From contig NZ_CP012700.1 of NCBI RefSeq assembly GCF_001307295.1, forward strand, positions 4,467,001-4,531,000: a stretch of DNA of 64,000 nucleotides. The letters are read 5' to 3'. The DNA is from Sphingopyxis macrogoltabida. Lineage in GTDB: Bacteria; Pseudomonadota; Alphaproteobacteria; Sphingomonadales; Sphingomonadaceae. Shown piece after piece: positions 26,935-35,988 of the stretch. A program made the position numbers and the translations under genes. Position 1 is the stretch's first letter; every line of letters begins with the position of its first letter. Under the pieces are notes generated by a model. The model saw nothing but the letters and a program-made list of their open reading frames with translations. It ran no database searches and was not told where the DNA came from.

Positions 26935-28749
26935 ATGCCGCCCGATACCTCCACCAGCGCCAACGCCAGCCGCGAACCGCCCGTTCTGGCAACGCTGAAG
27001 CGTTTCCTGCCCTATCTGTGGCCGGCGGGGCATACCGAACACAAGCTGCGCATCGTCGTCGCGGCGCTCATCGTGCTGGCGTCGAAGGGCGTGCAACTGT
27101 CGATGGGTTTCCTCTACGGCGCCGCGATCGATCGGATGGCGCCGGGGATGGAGGAGGGCGTCGCGCTCGCGATCGGCCTTGTCCTCGCCTATGCCGGCGC
27201 GCGCTTTGCCGGGGTGCTCTTCGACAATCTGCGCAACGTCGTGTTCGAACGCGTCGGGCAGGATGCGACGCGCGAACTCGCGATCGCGACCTTCACCCAC
27301 CTCCATGCGCTGTCCTTGCGCTTCCACCTCGCGCGGCGAACCGGCGAAGTGACCAAGGTGATCGAGCGCGGGACCAAGAGCATCGACACGATGCTCTATT
27401 TCCTGCTCTTCAACATCGCGCCGACGGTGATCGAACTCGTCGCGGTGCTCGTCATCTTCTGGAGCAAGTTCAGCTTCGGCCTCGCCAGCGCGACGGCGCT
27501 GATGGTGATCCTCTACATCATCTTCACGCGCAAGGTCACCGACTGGCGCAATGCCCTGCGCGTCCGCATGAACGACCTCGACACGCTGACCGTCGGGCGC
27601 AGCGTCGACAGCCTGCTCAATTACGAGACGGTCAAATATTTCGGCGCCGAGGAACGCGAGGCGGCGCGCTATCGCGACGTCGCCGACCAATATGCGCGCG
27701 CCGCGGTGAAGAGCGAGAACAGCCTCGCGTGGCTCAACGTCGGGCAGAGCTTCATCACCAACGCCGCGATGGCGGGCGCGATGGGCTATACGGTGTGGGG
27801 CTGGTCGACCGGCGAGTATAAGGTCGGCGATGTGGTGCTGGTGAACACCTTGCTCGCGCAACTCTTCCGCCCGCTCGACATGCTCGGCATGGTGTATCGC
27901 GTGATCCGGCAGGGCCTCATCGATATGGAGGCGATGTTCCGCCTGATCGACACGCCGCCCGAAATCCGCGACGTCGACGGCGCCTGGCCGCTCCTCGTGG
28001 GCGGCGGCGCGGTGGCGTTCGAGAATGTCGTCTTCGGTTACGAGCCCGACCGGACGATCCTGAACGGAGTCAGCTTCGCGGTCGGCGCCGGCGAAACGCT
28101 GGCGATCGTCGGGCCATCGGGGGCAGGCAAGTCGACGATCGCGCGGCTGCTCTTCCGCTTCTACGATCCGCAGGGCGGGCGGATCACGATCGACGACCAG
28201 GATATTTCGCAGGTGACGCAGGCGAGCCTGCGCGCCGAGATCGGCATCGTCCCGCAGGACACGGTGCTGTTCAACGACACCATCGGCTATAATATAGCCT
28301 ATGGCCGCGAGGACGCGAGCGCCGACGACATCGCGGCGGCGGCCAAGGGCGCGGCGATCGACAGCTTCATCGCGCTGTTGCCGCAGGGCTATGACACCGA
28401 GGTCGGCGAGCGCGGGCTCAAGCTGTCGGGCGGCGAGAAACAGCGCGTCGCGATCGCGCGCACGCTGCTCAAGAATCCGCCGCTGCTGATCCTCGACGAA
28501 GCGACGAGCGCGCTCGACAGCCGCACCGAGGCGGCGATCCAGGACACGCTGGAACGGATTGCCGAGCGCCGCACGACCTTGGTGATCGCGCACCGCCTGT
28601 CGACGGTGACAGGCGCCGATCGGATCATCGTGCTCGAGAAGGGCCGCGTCGCCGAAACCGGCACGCACGACCAGCTCCTCGCCATGCGCGGGCTCTACGC
28701 CGACATGTGGGCGCGGCAGCAGGCGGAGAAGGAAGAAGGGACGGTTTAG
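26935..28749 (+). CDS. Atm1/HMT1-type ABC exporter (permease-ATPase half transporter)
   Basis: A 604-residue half transporter that works as a homodimer. Six membrane segments cover about residues 35-320 with the conserved M-G-Y-T and N-Y-E-T-V-K-Y-F signature of Atm1-like proteins. The ATPase domain has Walker A G-P-S-G-A-G-K-S, signature L-S-G-G-E-K-Q-R, Walker B L-L-I-L-D-E and the H-loop A-H-R-L-S. Relatives (mitochondrial Atm1, NaAtm1 of Novosphingobium) export glutathione conjugates, iron-sulfur precursors or heavy metals. Note that it replaces lptB at this place, but it is a different kind of transporter. Confidence 0.95.
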   Translation: MPPDTSTSANASREPPVLATLKRFLPYLWPAGHTEHKLRIVVAALIVLASKGVQLSMGFLYGAAIDRMAPGMEEGVALAIGLVLAYAGARFAGVLFDNLRNVVFERVGQDATRELAIATFTHLHALSLRFHLARRTGEVTKVIERGTKSIDTMLYFLLFNIAPTVIELVAVLVIFWSKFSFGLASATALMVILYIIFTRKVTDWRNALRVRMNDLDTLTVGRSVDSLLNYETVKYFGAEEREAARYRDVADQYARAAVKSENSLAWLNVGQSFITNAAMAGAMGYTVWGWSTGEYKVGDVVLVNTLLAQLFRPLDMLGMVYRVIRQGLIDMEAMFRLIDTPPEIRDVDGAWPLLVGGGAVAFENVVFGYEPDRTILNGVSFAVGAGETLAIVGPSGAGKSTIARLLFRFYDPQGGRITIDDQDISQVTQASLRAEIGIVPQDTVLFNDTIGYNIAYGREDASADDIAAAAKGAAIDSFIALLPQGYDTEVGERGLKLSGGEKQRVAIARTLLKNPPLLILDEATSALDSRTEAAIQDTLERIAERRTTLVIAHRLSTVTGADRIIVLEKGRVAETGTHDQLLAMRGLYADMWARQQAEKEEGTV

Positions 28750-28797
28750 GGCGGCGGCGGCCTGGTCCGCGGTCGGCCGAAGCGGACATTTCGTTCA

Positions 28798-28871
28798 TCG
28801 TCATCCCGGACTTGATCCGGGATCCACTGCGGCGCCGAAGTCATGGACCCCGGATCAAGTCCGGGGTGACG
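28798..28871. repeat. Intergenic hairpin repeat, class B, copy 2
   Basis: Arms CATCCCGGACTTGATCCGGG and CCCCGGATCAAGTCCGGGGT. Compared with the copy at 10636, it is the inverted orientation. The shared outer module ACGTCCGCTCTCCACCCC lies to its right at 28886. Confidence 0.9.
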
Positions 28872-28911
28872 CAATGGGCGGAACTACGTCCGCTCTCCAC
28901 CCCCGTAGCCG

Positions 28912-29969
28912 TTATTCCGGCTCGCGCTCCGCAGTTTCGCCCAGCGCCGCCAATATCTCACCCAGCGGCACCAGCTTGAAATTCTGCGGCGCCTTCCCGC
29001 CCGTCGCATCGCGGTTCTCGCCGTCATGCGCGACGAACAGCCCGGCAGGCCAGTCCTTGCCGAAATCACCCGCGTGCAGCGCGATGCCGTCGGTGTCCTC
29101 GGTGCCGTCGATGCTCCCGCCAGCGATGCGGAAGGCACCGGCATATTCGGCGCCCGGCAGGCGGAAGACCGCGATGCTGTCATCCCCTTGGCTGGAGGCG
29201 AAGAGCAGGCCGCCATCCTTACCGTGCGGCAGGATCGCGAGGCCTTCGGCGTCCTTGTGTAGCTGCACTCCGTCGACGTCGGCGATCTTCACTGGGGTCA
29301 TCGCGCGGCCGGGCGCGGTGTCGAACCGCCACAGCGCGACCTTGTCTTCGGCGACATAGAGCAGGCCGGTTCGGTCGTCGGCGACGCAGCCCTCGCTGCG
29401 GCTCTTGAGATCAAAGCGGCGGACGACCTTGCCGGTCGCCCGCGGACCCGACAGGTCGAGCGCGATCTGTTCGATCACGCCTTCCTTATGCACCATGAAG
29501 GCGTCGATCCCGCCGCCGCGGCGATGGAGGCAGAGGCCATAGGCCTGCCCCTCGGGCGAGGCGATGGTGCCGATCGGGATAGGGTCGGACCGGCGGGGTC
29601 GAGACGAAAGAGGTGAAGCAGCGGCACGTCCTTGTCGCTGCGGTCCGACGCTGCGACCAGCGTCGCCTTGCGGCCGGCGATCCTTACATTGTTGCGCAGG
29701 TTGACATTGTTGAGGTCGCCGAGTGGCTGAAAGCTGAGTAGTCGGCCAGCGAGGTCATGGATCGCGATGCCCGCCTTCTTGTCGGTCGAGATGACGAGGC
29801 TTTTCGTGGGATCGTCGGGGTTACGCCAGATTGCGGGGTCGTCGGCGCGGTCGCCCTTGCTGTCGGTGACCGGCGCAGTCTCGGCGCGCGCCGGAACCTC
29901 AGGCAGCGGGGCGCGATCCGCGGCGGCGAGGAGGGTGGCGAATGGGGCGAGGAGCAGGGAGCGGAGCAT
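28912..29969 (-). pseudogene. Beta-propeller phytase (3-phytase), frameshifted
   Basis: The 5' part (from ATG at 29969) encodes a signal peptide and the start of a beta-propeller phytase: D-S-K-G-D-R-A-D-D-P-A-I-W and L-G-D-L-N-N-V-N-L-R-N-N-V. The frame is lost at a CCC run (29582-29584 on the plus strand). The rest continues in another frame: I-P-I-G-T-I-A-S-P-E-G-Q-A-Y-G-L-C-L-H-R, then E-G-C-V-A-D-D, V-A-E-D, and D-A-E-G-L-A, which are the calcium and phosphate-binding strands of the family. Restoring one C joins the frames (G-P-T-P-I-P-I-G-T). Either a recent single-base deletion or a sequencing error in a homopolymer. Confidence 0.85.
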
Positions 29970-30071
29970 CGGGCGGGCCTTTCCGGGACGGTCGATCAAC
30001 GGGCGACGGTGCTGGCGGTTGCACGCGGCGCCTTTGTCGCCATCGATCGCAGCTAAATTGGCCGGGTTGGG

Positions 30072-30100
30072 TTGACCCCCCGCGCCTGCGCCCCCTAGGC
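30072..30100 (+). promoter_or_regulatory. Candidate promoter of the YbaL-type antiporter
   Basis: TTGACC (30072-30077) matches the -35 consensus in five of six places. Seventeen bases on, CTAGGC (30095-30100) is a weak -10. The ATG follows after seven bases, again giving a transcript with almost no leader. Confidence 0.3.
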
Positions 30101-30107
30101 AGGAAAT

Positions 30108-31748
30108 ATGCCGCATGACACCACCCTCATCGGCACCGTGGTCGCTGGCCTCGGCGTCGCCTTTTTGATGGGCGCGCTCGCGCATCGGCTGAAAATTTCG
30201 CCGATCGCGGGCTATCTCCTCGCGGGGGTGATGGTCGGGCCGTTCACGCCCGGCTTCGTCGCCGACACCGGGCTGGCGATGCAGCTGGCCGAGATCGGCG
30301 TCATCCTGCTGATGTTCGGCGTCGGGCTGCACTTTTCGCTGAAAGACCTGCTCTCGGTGCGCAAGATCGCGGTGCCGGGGGCGATCGTCCAGATGGCGGT
30401 CGCGACGGGCCTTGGCATCGGGCTCGGGCTGTGGCTCGGCTGGTCGCTCGCGGGCAGCGCGGTGTTCGGGCTGGCGCTGTCGGTCGCGAGCACCGTTGTG
30501 CTGCTGCGCGCGCTGCAGGCGCGCGATATGGTCGAGACCGAAAAGGGCCGCATCGCGGTCGGCTGGCTGATCGTCGAGGATCTGGCGATGGTGCTGGCGC
30601 TCGTCCTCCTCCCCGCGCTGTTCGGCGGCGGCGGGGACGAAGGGGGTTCGGCGGGCTTGCTCGAGTCGGCGGGGATCGTCGCGCTGAAGGTCGTCGGCTT
30701 CGTCGCCTTCATGCTGGTCGTCGCGCGGCGCATCCTGCCGTGGGTGCTGCACTGGGTGGCGCACACCGGTTCGCGCGAGCTGTTCCGCCTTGCCGTACTT
30801 GCGATCGCGCTCGGCGTCGCGTTCGGCGCGGCGGTGGTGTTCGACGTCAGCTTTGCGCTCGGTGCCTTCTTCGCGGGGATGATCCTCGGCGAGACGCAAT
30901 TGAGCCGCCGCGCCGCCGAGGAGACGCTGCCGCTGCGCGACGCCTTTGCGGTGCTGTTCTTCGTTTCGGTCGGCATGCTCTTCGATCCCAAGGTGCTCGT
31001 CGAGCAGCCGGGGCCGGTGATCGCGACGGTCGCGATCATCGTGTTCGGCAAATCGCTCGCGGCATGGGCGATCGTCCGCGCCTTCGGCCACCCCAATCAG
31101 ACCGCGCTGACGGTGTCGGTCAGCCTCGCCCAGATCGGCGAATTTTCCTTCATTCTCGCCGGGCTCGGCGTCGGATTGAAGGTGATGCCCGCCGAGGCGC
31201 GCGACCTGATCCTTGCCGGATCGATCCTGTCGATCCTGTTCAACCCGCTTTTCTTCACGCTCGCGGTGCGGCGGATCCGGTCGGAGGAGGCCCCCGCGGC
31301 CGACGGCGACGCCGATGTCGAGGCGGTGGCGGCCGAACCCGCGCGCACCGTGCTGATCGGCTTTGGCCGCGTCGGCAGCCATATCGGCGAGCTTTTGTGC
31401 GGGCGCGGCGAGACGCTGACGGTGATCGAGGACCAGAAGGACATGGCCGCCGCCGCAGGGGCGGCGGGCGCAACGGTGATCGTCGGCAACGCCGCGAGCG
31501 AGAGCGTGCTGCGCCAGGCCGGGCTCGACACCGCCTCGACCTTGCTGATCGCGATCCCCGAGGGGGTCGAGGCCGGCGCGATCGTCCGCCGCGCGCGCGC
31601 GATCAATCCGAAGCTGGTGATCGTCGCGCGCGCGCATTCGGACGAGGAGGTGAACGACCTCGTCCGCCGCGGCGCCGACCATGTCGTGATGGCCGAACGC
31701 GAAACCGCGGCGCGAATGGCCGAACGGGCGCTGCTGGCGCGGGGCTAA
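30108..31748 (+). CDS. ybaL: YbaL/KefB-type cation:proton antiporter with TrkA-N domain
   Basis: A 546-residue CPA2 protein. Twelve or so membrane segments (residues 5-385) contain the G-Y-L-L-A-G and L-F-F-V-S-V-G-M motifs. A C-terminal TrkA-N Rossmann domain (V-L-I-G-F-G-R-V-G-S-H-I-G) would bind NAD(H) and gate K+ efflux. It likely exchanges K+ for H+ at the inner membrane. It is divergent from the phytase remnant. Confidence 0.93.
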   Translation: MPHDTTLIGTVVAGLGVAFLMGALAHRLKISPIAGYLLAGVMVGPFTPGFVADTGLAMQLAEIGVILLMFGVGLHFSLKDLLSVRKIAVPGAIVQMAVATGLGIGLGLWLGWSLAGSAVFGLALSVASTVVLLRALQARDMVETEKGRIAVGWLIVEDLAMVLALVLLPALFGGGGDEGGSAGLLESAGIVALKVVGFVAFMLVVARRILPWVLHWVAHTGSRELFRLAVLAIALGVAFGAAVVFDVSFALGAFFAGMILGETQLSRRAAEETLPLRDAFAVLFFVSVGMLFDPKVLVEQPGPVIATVAIIVFGKSLAAWAIVRAFGHPNQTALTVSVSLAQIGEFSFILAGLGVGLKVMPAEARDLILAGSILSILFNPLFFTLAVRRIRSEEAPAADGDADVEAVAAEPARTVLIGFGRVGSHIGELLCGRGETLTVIEDQKDMAAAAGAAGATVIVGNAASESVLRQAGLDTASTLLIAIPEGVEAGAIVRRARAINPKLVIVARAHSDEEVNDLVRRGADHVVMAERETAARMAERALLARG

Positions 31749-31766
31749 CGCTATTACGTCCCCTTC

Positions 31767-31845
31767 GTCATCCCCGCGAAAGCGGGGACCCAGGAGCGGG
31801 GTCAGCTGATGCCTGCTCTGGGTCCCCGCTTTCGCGGGGATGACA
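31767..31845. repeat. Intergenic hairpin repeat, class D, copy 1
   Basis: Arms TCATCCCCGCGAAAGCGGGG and CCCCGCTTTCGCGGGGATGA, with an inner CCCAG/CTGGG pair. The class has a second copy at 33743. Both flank recQ, one on each side. Confidence 0.9.
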
Positions 31846-31921
31846 AGGTTGGGTGTTTGCTCCCGATATTGACGAGATCGGGGCTTCCCCCCTTGGCGCT
31901 TCCGCCCTATCGCCCCGTCCA

Positions 31922-33697
31922 ATGCCCGTCGACGCGCTCCTCCCGCTGCTTAAATCGACCTTCGGTTTCGATGCCTTCCGCGGCAAGCAGGCGGAGGTCG
32001 TCGGGCGGGTGATGGCCGGCGAACGGACGCTAGCGGTGATGCCGACCGGGGCGGGCAAGTCGCTGACCTACCAGCTTCCCGCCGTCGCGCTCGACGGCTG
32101 CGTCGTCGTGGTGTCGCCGCTGATCGCGCTGATGCACGACCAGCTCCGCGGCGCGCGCGCGGCGGGGATTCGCGCCGCGTCGCTGACCAGCGTCGATGCC
32201 GATTTCGCCGACACGCGGCAGGCGTATCGCGACGGCCAGCTCGACCTCCTTTATATTGCGCCCGAACGCGCGACGGGCGAGGGGTTCCGGTCACTGATGG
32301 ACGCGCGGCGCCCGGCGCTGTTCGCGATCGACGAGGCGCATTGCGTGTCGGAATGGGGGCATGATTTCCGCCCCGATTACCGCCTGCTTCGCCCGCTGCT
32401 CGACGCCTTCCCCGACGTGCCGCGGCTCGCGCTGACCGCGACGGCGGACCGGCACACGCGCGAGGATATCCTGGTCCAGCTCGGCATCCCGGGCGAGGGG
32501 CTGGTGCTCGCCGGGTTCGACCGGCCGAATATCCGCTATCGCGTCACCCCGCGGGTCAGTCCGGCAAAGCAGCTCACCGACTTCATCGCCGCCAATCCGG
32601 GGCCGGGGATCGTCTATTGCCCGACGCGCGACGGGACCGAGCGCATGGCGGCAAAGCTCGCTGCGGCGACGGGGCGCAGCGTCGCGGCCTATCACGCCGG
32701 GCTCGACCCCGAACGGCGCGCGCAGGTCCAGCATGATTTCGTCGCGTCGGAGGACGGCATCGTCACCGCGACGGTCGCCTTCGGCATGGGGATCGACAAG
32801 CCCGACGTGCGCTTCGTCGCGCACGCGGGCCTGCCGAAGTCGATCGAAAGCTATTATCAGGAGACCGGCCGTGCCGGCCGCGACGGTGACCCCGCCGAGG
32901 CGCTGATGCTGTGGGGCGCCGAGGATTTCGCGCGCGCGCGGATGCGGCTCGGCGAGCTGCCCGAGGCGCGCATCGCGGGCGAGCGGGCCCGGCTGAATGC
33001 GCTCGGCGCGCTCGTCGAGACGGTCGAATGCCGCCGCGCGCTGCTGCTTCGCCATTTCGGCGAAACCCCGCCCGAACGTTGCGGCAATTGCGACAATTGC
33101 CTCGATCCGCCGCGCCAGGTCGATGCGACGGTGCTCGCGCAGAAATTGCTGTCGGCCGTCTATCGCACCGGGCAGAGCTTCGGCGCCGGGCATGTTGAGG
33201 CAGTGCTGACGGGGAAGAGCGACGAACGCATCGTGGGGCGCGGACACGACAAGCTGTCGGTGTTCGGCATCGTTGCGGGCGAGGAGGCGCGGCTGATCAA
33301 GCCGCTCGTCCGGACGCTCGTCGCGCGCGAGGTCCTCGCGACCACCGAGCATGGCGGGCTGATGTTCGGTCCTGTCGGCCGCGCCGCGATGAAGGGCGAA
33401 CTGCCGGTGCTGATCGCCGAACCGCCCGCGAAGCGGATGCAGCGCGCGGGGCGGGCCGATCGCGCCGCGGCAAACCCCGTCGGCGATCCGCTGTTCGATG
33501 CGCTGCGGGCGATGCGCCGCGAACTCGCCGCCGAGGCGGGGGTGCCGCCCTATGTGATCTTCCACGACGCGGTGCTGCGCGCGATGGCGAGCGAGCGCCC
33601 CGCGACGCGCAGCGCGCTGGCGGATATCCCCGGCGTCGGCGGCAAGAAGCTCGAGGCATGGGGCGATGCGTTTCTGAACGTGATCCGGCAATATTGA
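31922..33697 (+). CDS. recQ: ATP-dependent DNA helicase RecQ
   Basis: A 591-residue superfamily 2 helicase with Walker A T-G-A-G-K-S, D-E-A-H, the aromatic-rich loop H-C-V-S-E-W-G-H-D-F-R, motif VI Q-E-T-G-R-A-G-R-D-G, an RQC zinc site (C-G-N-C-D-N-C) and a C-terminal HRDC domain (F-D-A-L-R-A-M-R-R). It unwinds DNA in recombination and repair. The start at 31922 (M-P-V-D-A-L-L-P-L-L) gives the usual family length; the frame is open 69 bases further upstream, but there it overlaps the hairpin repeat flank. Confidence 0.96.
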   Translation: MPVDALLPLLKSTFGFDAFRGKQAEVVGRVMAGERTLAVMPTGAGKSLTYQLPAVALDGCVVVVSPLIALMHDQLRGARAAGIRAASLTSVDADFADTRQAYRDGQLDLLYIAPERATGEGFRSLMDARRPALFAIDEAHCVSEWGHDFRPDYRLLRPLLDAFPDVPRLALTATADRHTREDILVQLGIPGEGLVLAGFDRPNIRYRVTPRVSPAKQLTDFIAANPGPGIVYCPTRDGTERMAAKLAAATGRSVAAYHAGLDPERRAQVQHDFVASEDGIVTATVAFGMGIDKPDVRFVAHAGLPKSIESYYQETGRAGRDGDPAEALMLWGAEDFARARMRLGELPEARIAGERARLNALGALVETVECRRALLLRHFGETPPERCGNCDNCLDPPRQVDATVLAQKLLSAVYRTGQSFGAGHVEAVLTGKSDERIVGRGHDKLSVFGIVAGEEARLIKPLVRTLVAREVLATTEHGGLMFGPVGRAAMKGELPVLIAEPPAKRMQRAGRADRAAANPVGDPLFDALRAMRRELAAEAGVPPYVIFHDAVLRAMASERPATRSALADIPGVGGKKLEAWGDAFLNVIRQY

Positions 33698-33742
33698 TTG
33701 GCGGCTTGCGGCCGAAGTCGGACGGCTCATTCTTTCCTGTTT

Positions 33743-33821
33743 TGTCATCCCCGCGAAAGCGGGGACCCAGGGCGTGCGTGCGCTTACCCCACACTGGGTT
33801 CCCGCTTTCGCGGGAATGACA
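33743..33821. repeat. Intergenic hairpin repeat, class D, copy 2
   Basis: Arms TCATCCCCGCGAAAGCGGGG and CCCGCTTTCGCGGGAATGA. The shared outer module AACGTCCGCTTCCCACCCC follows at 33831-33849. The remaining bases of the gap between recQ and the sulfurtransferase gene show no other feature. Confidence 0.9.
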
Positions 33822-33923
33822 AAGATTTGGAACGTCCGCTTCCCACCCCGAAGCGGCCCTCCTTGGATTGGCTTCGCACCTTCACGCTTGTCAGCACGCG
33901 GGTCGCAGGAGTAGATCGCGGTC

Positions 33924-34358
33924 ATGAGCGATTTTCGTCCCCTGTCCGCCCAGTTCAGCGTCGCGCCGCAAATCGGCATCGAAGATGTCGCGGAGGCCAA
34001 GGCGCAAGGTTTTGCGATGGTGCTCAACAACCGTCCCGATGGCGAGGAACCGTCGGCGCCGCAGGGCGACGACATCGCCCACGCGGCCGCGGCCGAGGGG
34101 CTCGCCTATGCCGCGATCCCGGTCGGCCATGCGGGGTTCAGCCATGCGCAGATCGACGCGCTCGACAAGATATTGTCGCACGCGACGGGGCCGATCCTCG
34201 CTTACTGCCGCTCGGGGACACGCTCGACGCACCTCTGGGCGCTGACCCGCGCCCGCGCCGGCGACGATGTCGGCGGCATCGTCGATGCGGCGGCGAAGGC
34301 GGGTTACGATCTGTCGGGGCTGCGGCCGATGCTGGACGCGCTCGCGGGGGAAAAATGA
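33924..34358 (+). CDS. TIGR01244-type sulfurtransferase/phosphatase-like protein (DUF442)
   Basis: A 144-residue protein with the Cys-x5-Arg loop of the tyrosine-phosphatase/rhodanese-like superfamily (A-Y-C-R-S-G-T-R-S-T) and the V-L-N-N-R-P-D-G-E segment of the DUF442 / TIGR01244 family. In other bacteria this domain goes with a sulfide-oxidising beta-lactamase-fold enzyme (Blh), which is absent here. Its role as sulfurtransferase or phosphatase is therefore unproven. The next gene starts inside its stop codon (ATGA at 34355-34358). Confidence 0.9.
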   Translation: MSDFRPLSAQFSVAPQIGIEDVAEAKAQGFAMVLNNRPDGEEPSAPQGDDIAHAAAAEGLAYAAIPVGHAGFSHAQIDALDKILSHATGPILAYCRSGTRSTHLWALTRARAGDDVGGIVDAAAKAGYDLSGLRPMLDALAGEK

Positions 34359-34897
34359 ATCAGGCCGCTTTGATCCAGCTCGGCGCATCGCTCGTCGCGG
34401 TGATCTTCGTCGCCTGGCTGGTCAAGCGGATGGGGCTTGGCGCCGACCCGCGTATCGCCGATGCCGATCATGCGATCCGCCTTGCCGAAGAGGCCGAGGC
34501 CGGGTTTCATGGCGTCGAGGTCGCGCGCGACCGCGCCGGTTTCGCGGCGATCGTCCGCAATGCCGAGGGGCGGATGATGCTGGTGCGCGCGCACGGCAAT
34601 TTCTTTGCGGCGCGGCCGGTCGACGCCAGCGTCGTGGGGCGGCTCGACAAGGATTTCCTGACGCTGACGATGCCGGAGAAGACCTTCGGCGCGGTGACGC
34701 TGCAACTGGGAAAGGATGCGGGGATGTGGGCGAGCCGGATGCGAACGCTTTCGGGGCGTTCGGCGGAGCCGAACGCAGCGGCACCGGCCCGCTCCCCCAC
34801 CCGGCCTCCCACTGAGTATCCTGAAATGGGAGGCCGGGTGGGGGAGCGGGCCGGTGCCGCTGCCCCTTCGTCAGAAGGGACAACCAACCGTGCCTGA
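34355..34897 (+). CDS. Hypothetical protein with an N-terminal membrane segment
   Basis: A 180-residue protein. Residues 5-20 form a membrane segment (L-I-Q-L-G-A-S-L-V-A-V-I-F-V-A-W-L), followed by a soluble domain (E-A-E-A-G-F-H-G-V-E-V-A-R-D and N-A-E-G-R-M-M-L-V-R) of a type common in Sphingomonadales. I do not know its function. Its last 40 codons cross a 37-bp perfect inverted repeat (34775-34863), so the natural C-terminus probably lay before it, near residue 140. It overlaps both neighbours, so it is co-transcribed. Confidence 0.75.
   Translation: MNQAALIQLGASLVAVIFVAWLVKRMGLGADPRIADADHAIRLAEEAEAGFHGVEVARDRAGFAAIVRNAEGRMMLVRAHGNFFAARPVDASVVGRLDKDFLTLTMPEKTFGAVTLQLGKDAGMWASRMRTLSGRSAEPNAAAPARSPTRPPTEYPEMGGRVGERAGAAAPSSEGTTNRA
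34775..34863. repeat. 37-bp perfect inverted repeat inside a coding sequence
   Basis: Left arm 34775-34811 (starting GCAGCGGCACCGGCCCGCTC) and right arm 34827-34863 are exact reverse complements around a 15-base loop. A smaller hairpin (GTTCGGCGGAGCCGAAC) sits just before it. The hairpin lies within the 3' end of one gene and about 25 bases before the start of the next, so it could slow ribosomes or protect the upstream mRNA. Confidence 0.92.
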
Positions 34898-35804
34898 GCT
34901 TCCCGATCCCGTCGTCTATGCGGTCCCCGCTTTCATCCTGCTGCTGATCGCCGAGATGATCCTCTCGCTGCGGCGCGACAGGAGCCGTTACGAGGCGCGC
35001 GACACGCTGACGTCGCTGATGCTCGGAACGGTCAGTCAGGTCGCGGGGGCGCTCGTCGGCGCGGCGGTGATCGGCATGTCGGTCTGGGTCTATCAATATC
35101 GGCTGGTCGACATCGGGATCGAATTCAAAAGCTGGTGGTGGGCGTGGATCCTCTGCTTCTTCCTCGACGACCTGGCCTATTACGCCTTCCATCGCAGCGC
35201 GCACCGCGTGCGCTGGTTCTGGGCGAGCCATGTCATCCACCACAGCTCGCAGCATTATAATCTCTCGACCGCGCTGCGGCAGACGTGGACCGGCTTTTTC
35301 AGCCTGACCTTCCTCTTCCGCATGCCCTTGTTCCTGATCGGCTTTCCGCCCGCGATGGTCTTTTTCTGCGCCGGGCTCAACCTGATCTACCAGTTCTGGA
35401 TCCATACCGAGGCGATCAGGCGGATGCCGAAATGGTTCGAGGCGGTGATGAACACCCCGTCGCATCACCGCGTCCATCACGGCGTCAATCCGCGCTACCT
35501 CGACGCCAACTATGCCGGCGTTTTCATCATCTGGGACAAAATGTTCGGCAGCTTCGTCGCCGAACGCGACGACGAGCCGGTGCGCTATGGCATCGTGAAG
35601 CAGCTCGGCAGCTTCAACATCCTGTGGGCCGCGGTCCACGAATGGGTCGGCATCGCGAAGGACGTCTGGCACGCGCCGTGGCGGCACAAGCTCGGCTATA
35701 TGTGGCGCGAGCCCGGCTGGAGCCACGACGGCAGCCGCGCGACGAGCGCGATGATCAAGGAACGCTGGGCGGCGGGACGGCGGGTCGAGGAACCGGCGGA
35801 GTAA
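34890..35804 (+). CDS. Sterol desaturase / fatty acid hydroxylase family protein
   Basis: A 304-residue membrane di-iron enzyme. Membrane segments at about 10-28, 50-70, 85-105 and 145-180 flank the eight-histidine cluster: H-R-S-A-H, H-V-I-H-H and H-H-R-V-H-H. Such enzymes hydroxylate or desaturate sterols, carotenoids, sphingoid bases or fatty acids. Sphingolipid hydroxylation would suit this order, but that is inference. The start is a GTG at 34890 with AAGGGA upstream; it overlaps the previous gene by eight bases. Confidence 0.9.
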   Translation: MPELPDPVVYAVPAFILLLIAEMILSLRRDRSRYEARDTLTSLMLGTVSQVAGALVGAAVIGMSVWVYQYRLVDIGIEFKSWWWAWILCFFLDDLAYYAFHRSAHRVRWFWASHVIHHSSQHYNLSTALRQTWTGFFSLTFLFRMPLFLIGFPPAMVFFCAGLNLIYQFWIHTEAIRRMPKWFEAVMNTPSHHRVHHGVNPRYLDANYAGVFIIWDKMFGSFVAERDDEPVRYGIVKQLGSFNILWAAVHEWVGIAKDVWHAPWRHKLGYMWREPGWSHDGSRATSAMIKERWAAGRRVEEPAE

Positions 35805-35816
35805 TTCTCCCTTTGC

Positions 35817-35895
35817 CGTCATGCCGGGCTTGACCCGGCACCCGCCTTTTCTTTTTTCAAAACAAGGCAGGCCCCGGATCAAGTCCGGGGTGACG
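35817..35895. repeat. Intergenic hairpin repeat, class B, diverged copy
   Basis: Left arm GTCATGCCGGGCTTGACCCG and right arm CCCCGGATCAAGTCCGGGGT are only partly complementary. The right half is identical to the other class B copies and the left half is a different variant, so two repeat types seem to have recombined. The centre is unusually AT-rich (TTTTCTTTTTTC). Confidence 0.75.
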
Positions 35896-35988
35896 TTGAA
35901 CTATGCGATCTCGCTCTTGCTTCGCTCCCTAATGACATTCATGTAAGCATCCCAATGACCACCGCACGGGTGGCGAGGGGAGCGGCTT

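Noticed and set aside
29970..31922. Long minus-strand frame opposite the YbaL-type antiporter, continuous with the phytase start
   Set aside because: Antisense low-complexity (D/R/H-rich) sequence; only its last part, after the ATG at 29969, encodes a real signal peptide and phytase.
31767..33821. Class D hairpins on both sides of recQ as a possible transposon carrying recQ
   Set aside because: The same repeat classes lie beside many unrelated genes; recQ has the composition of its neighbours and no transposase is present.
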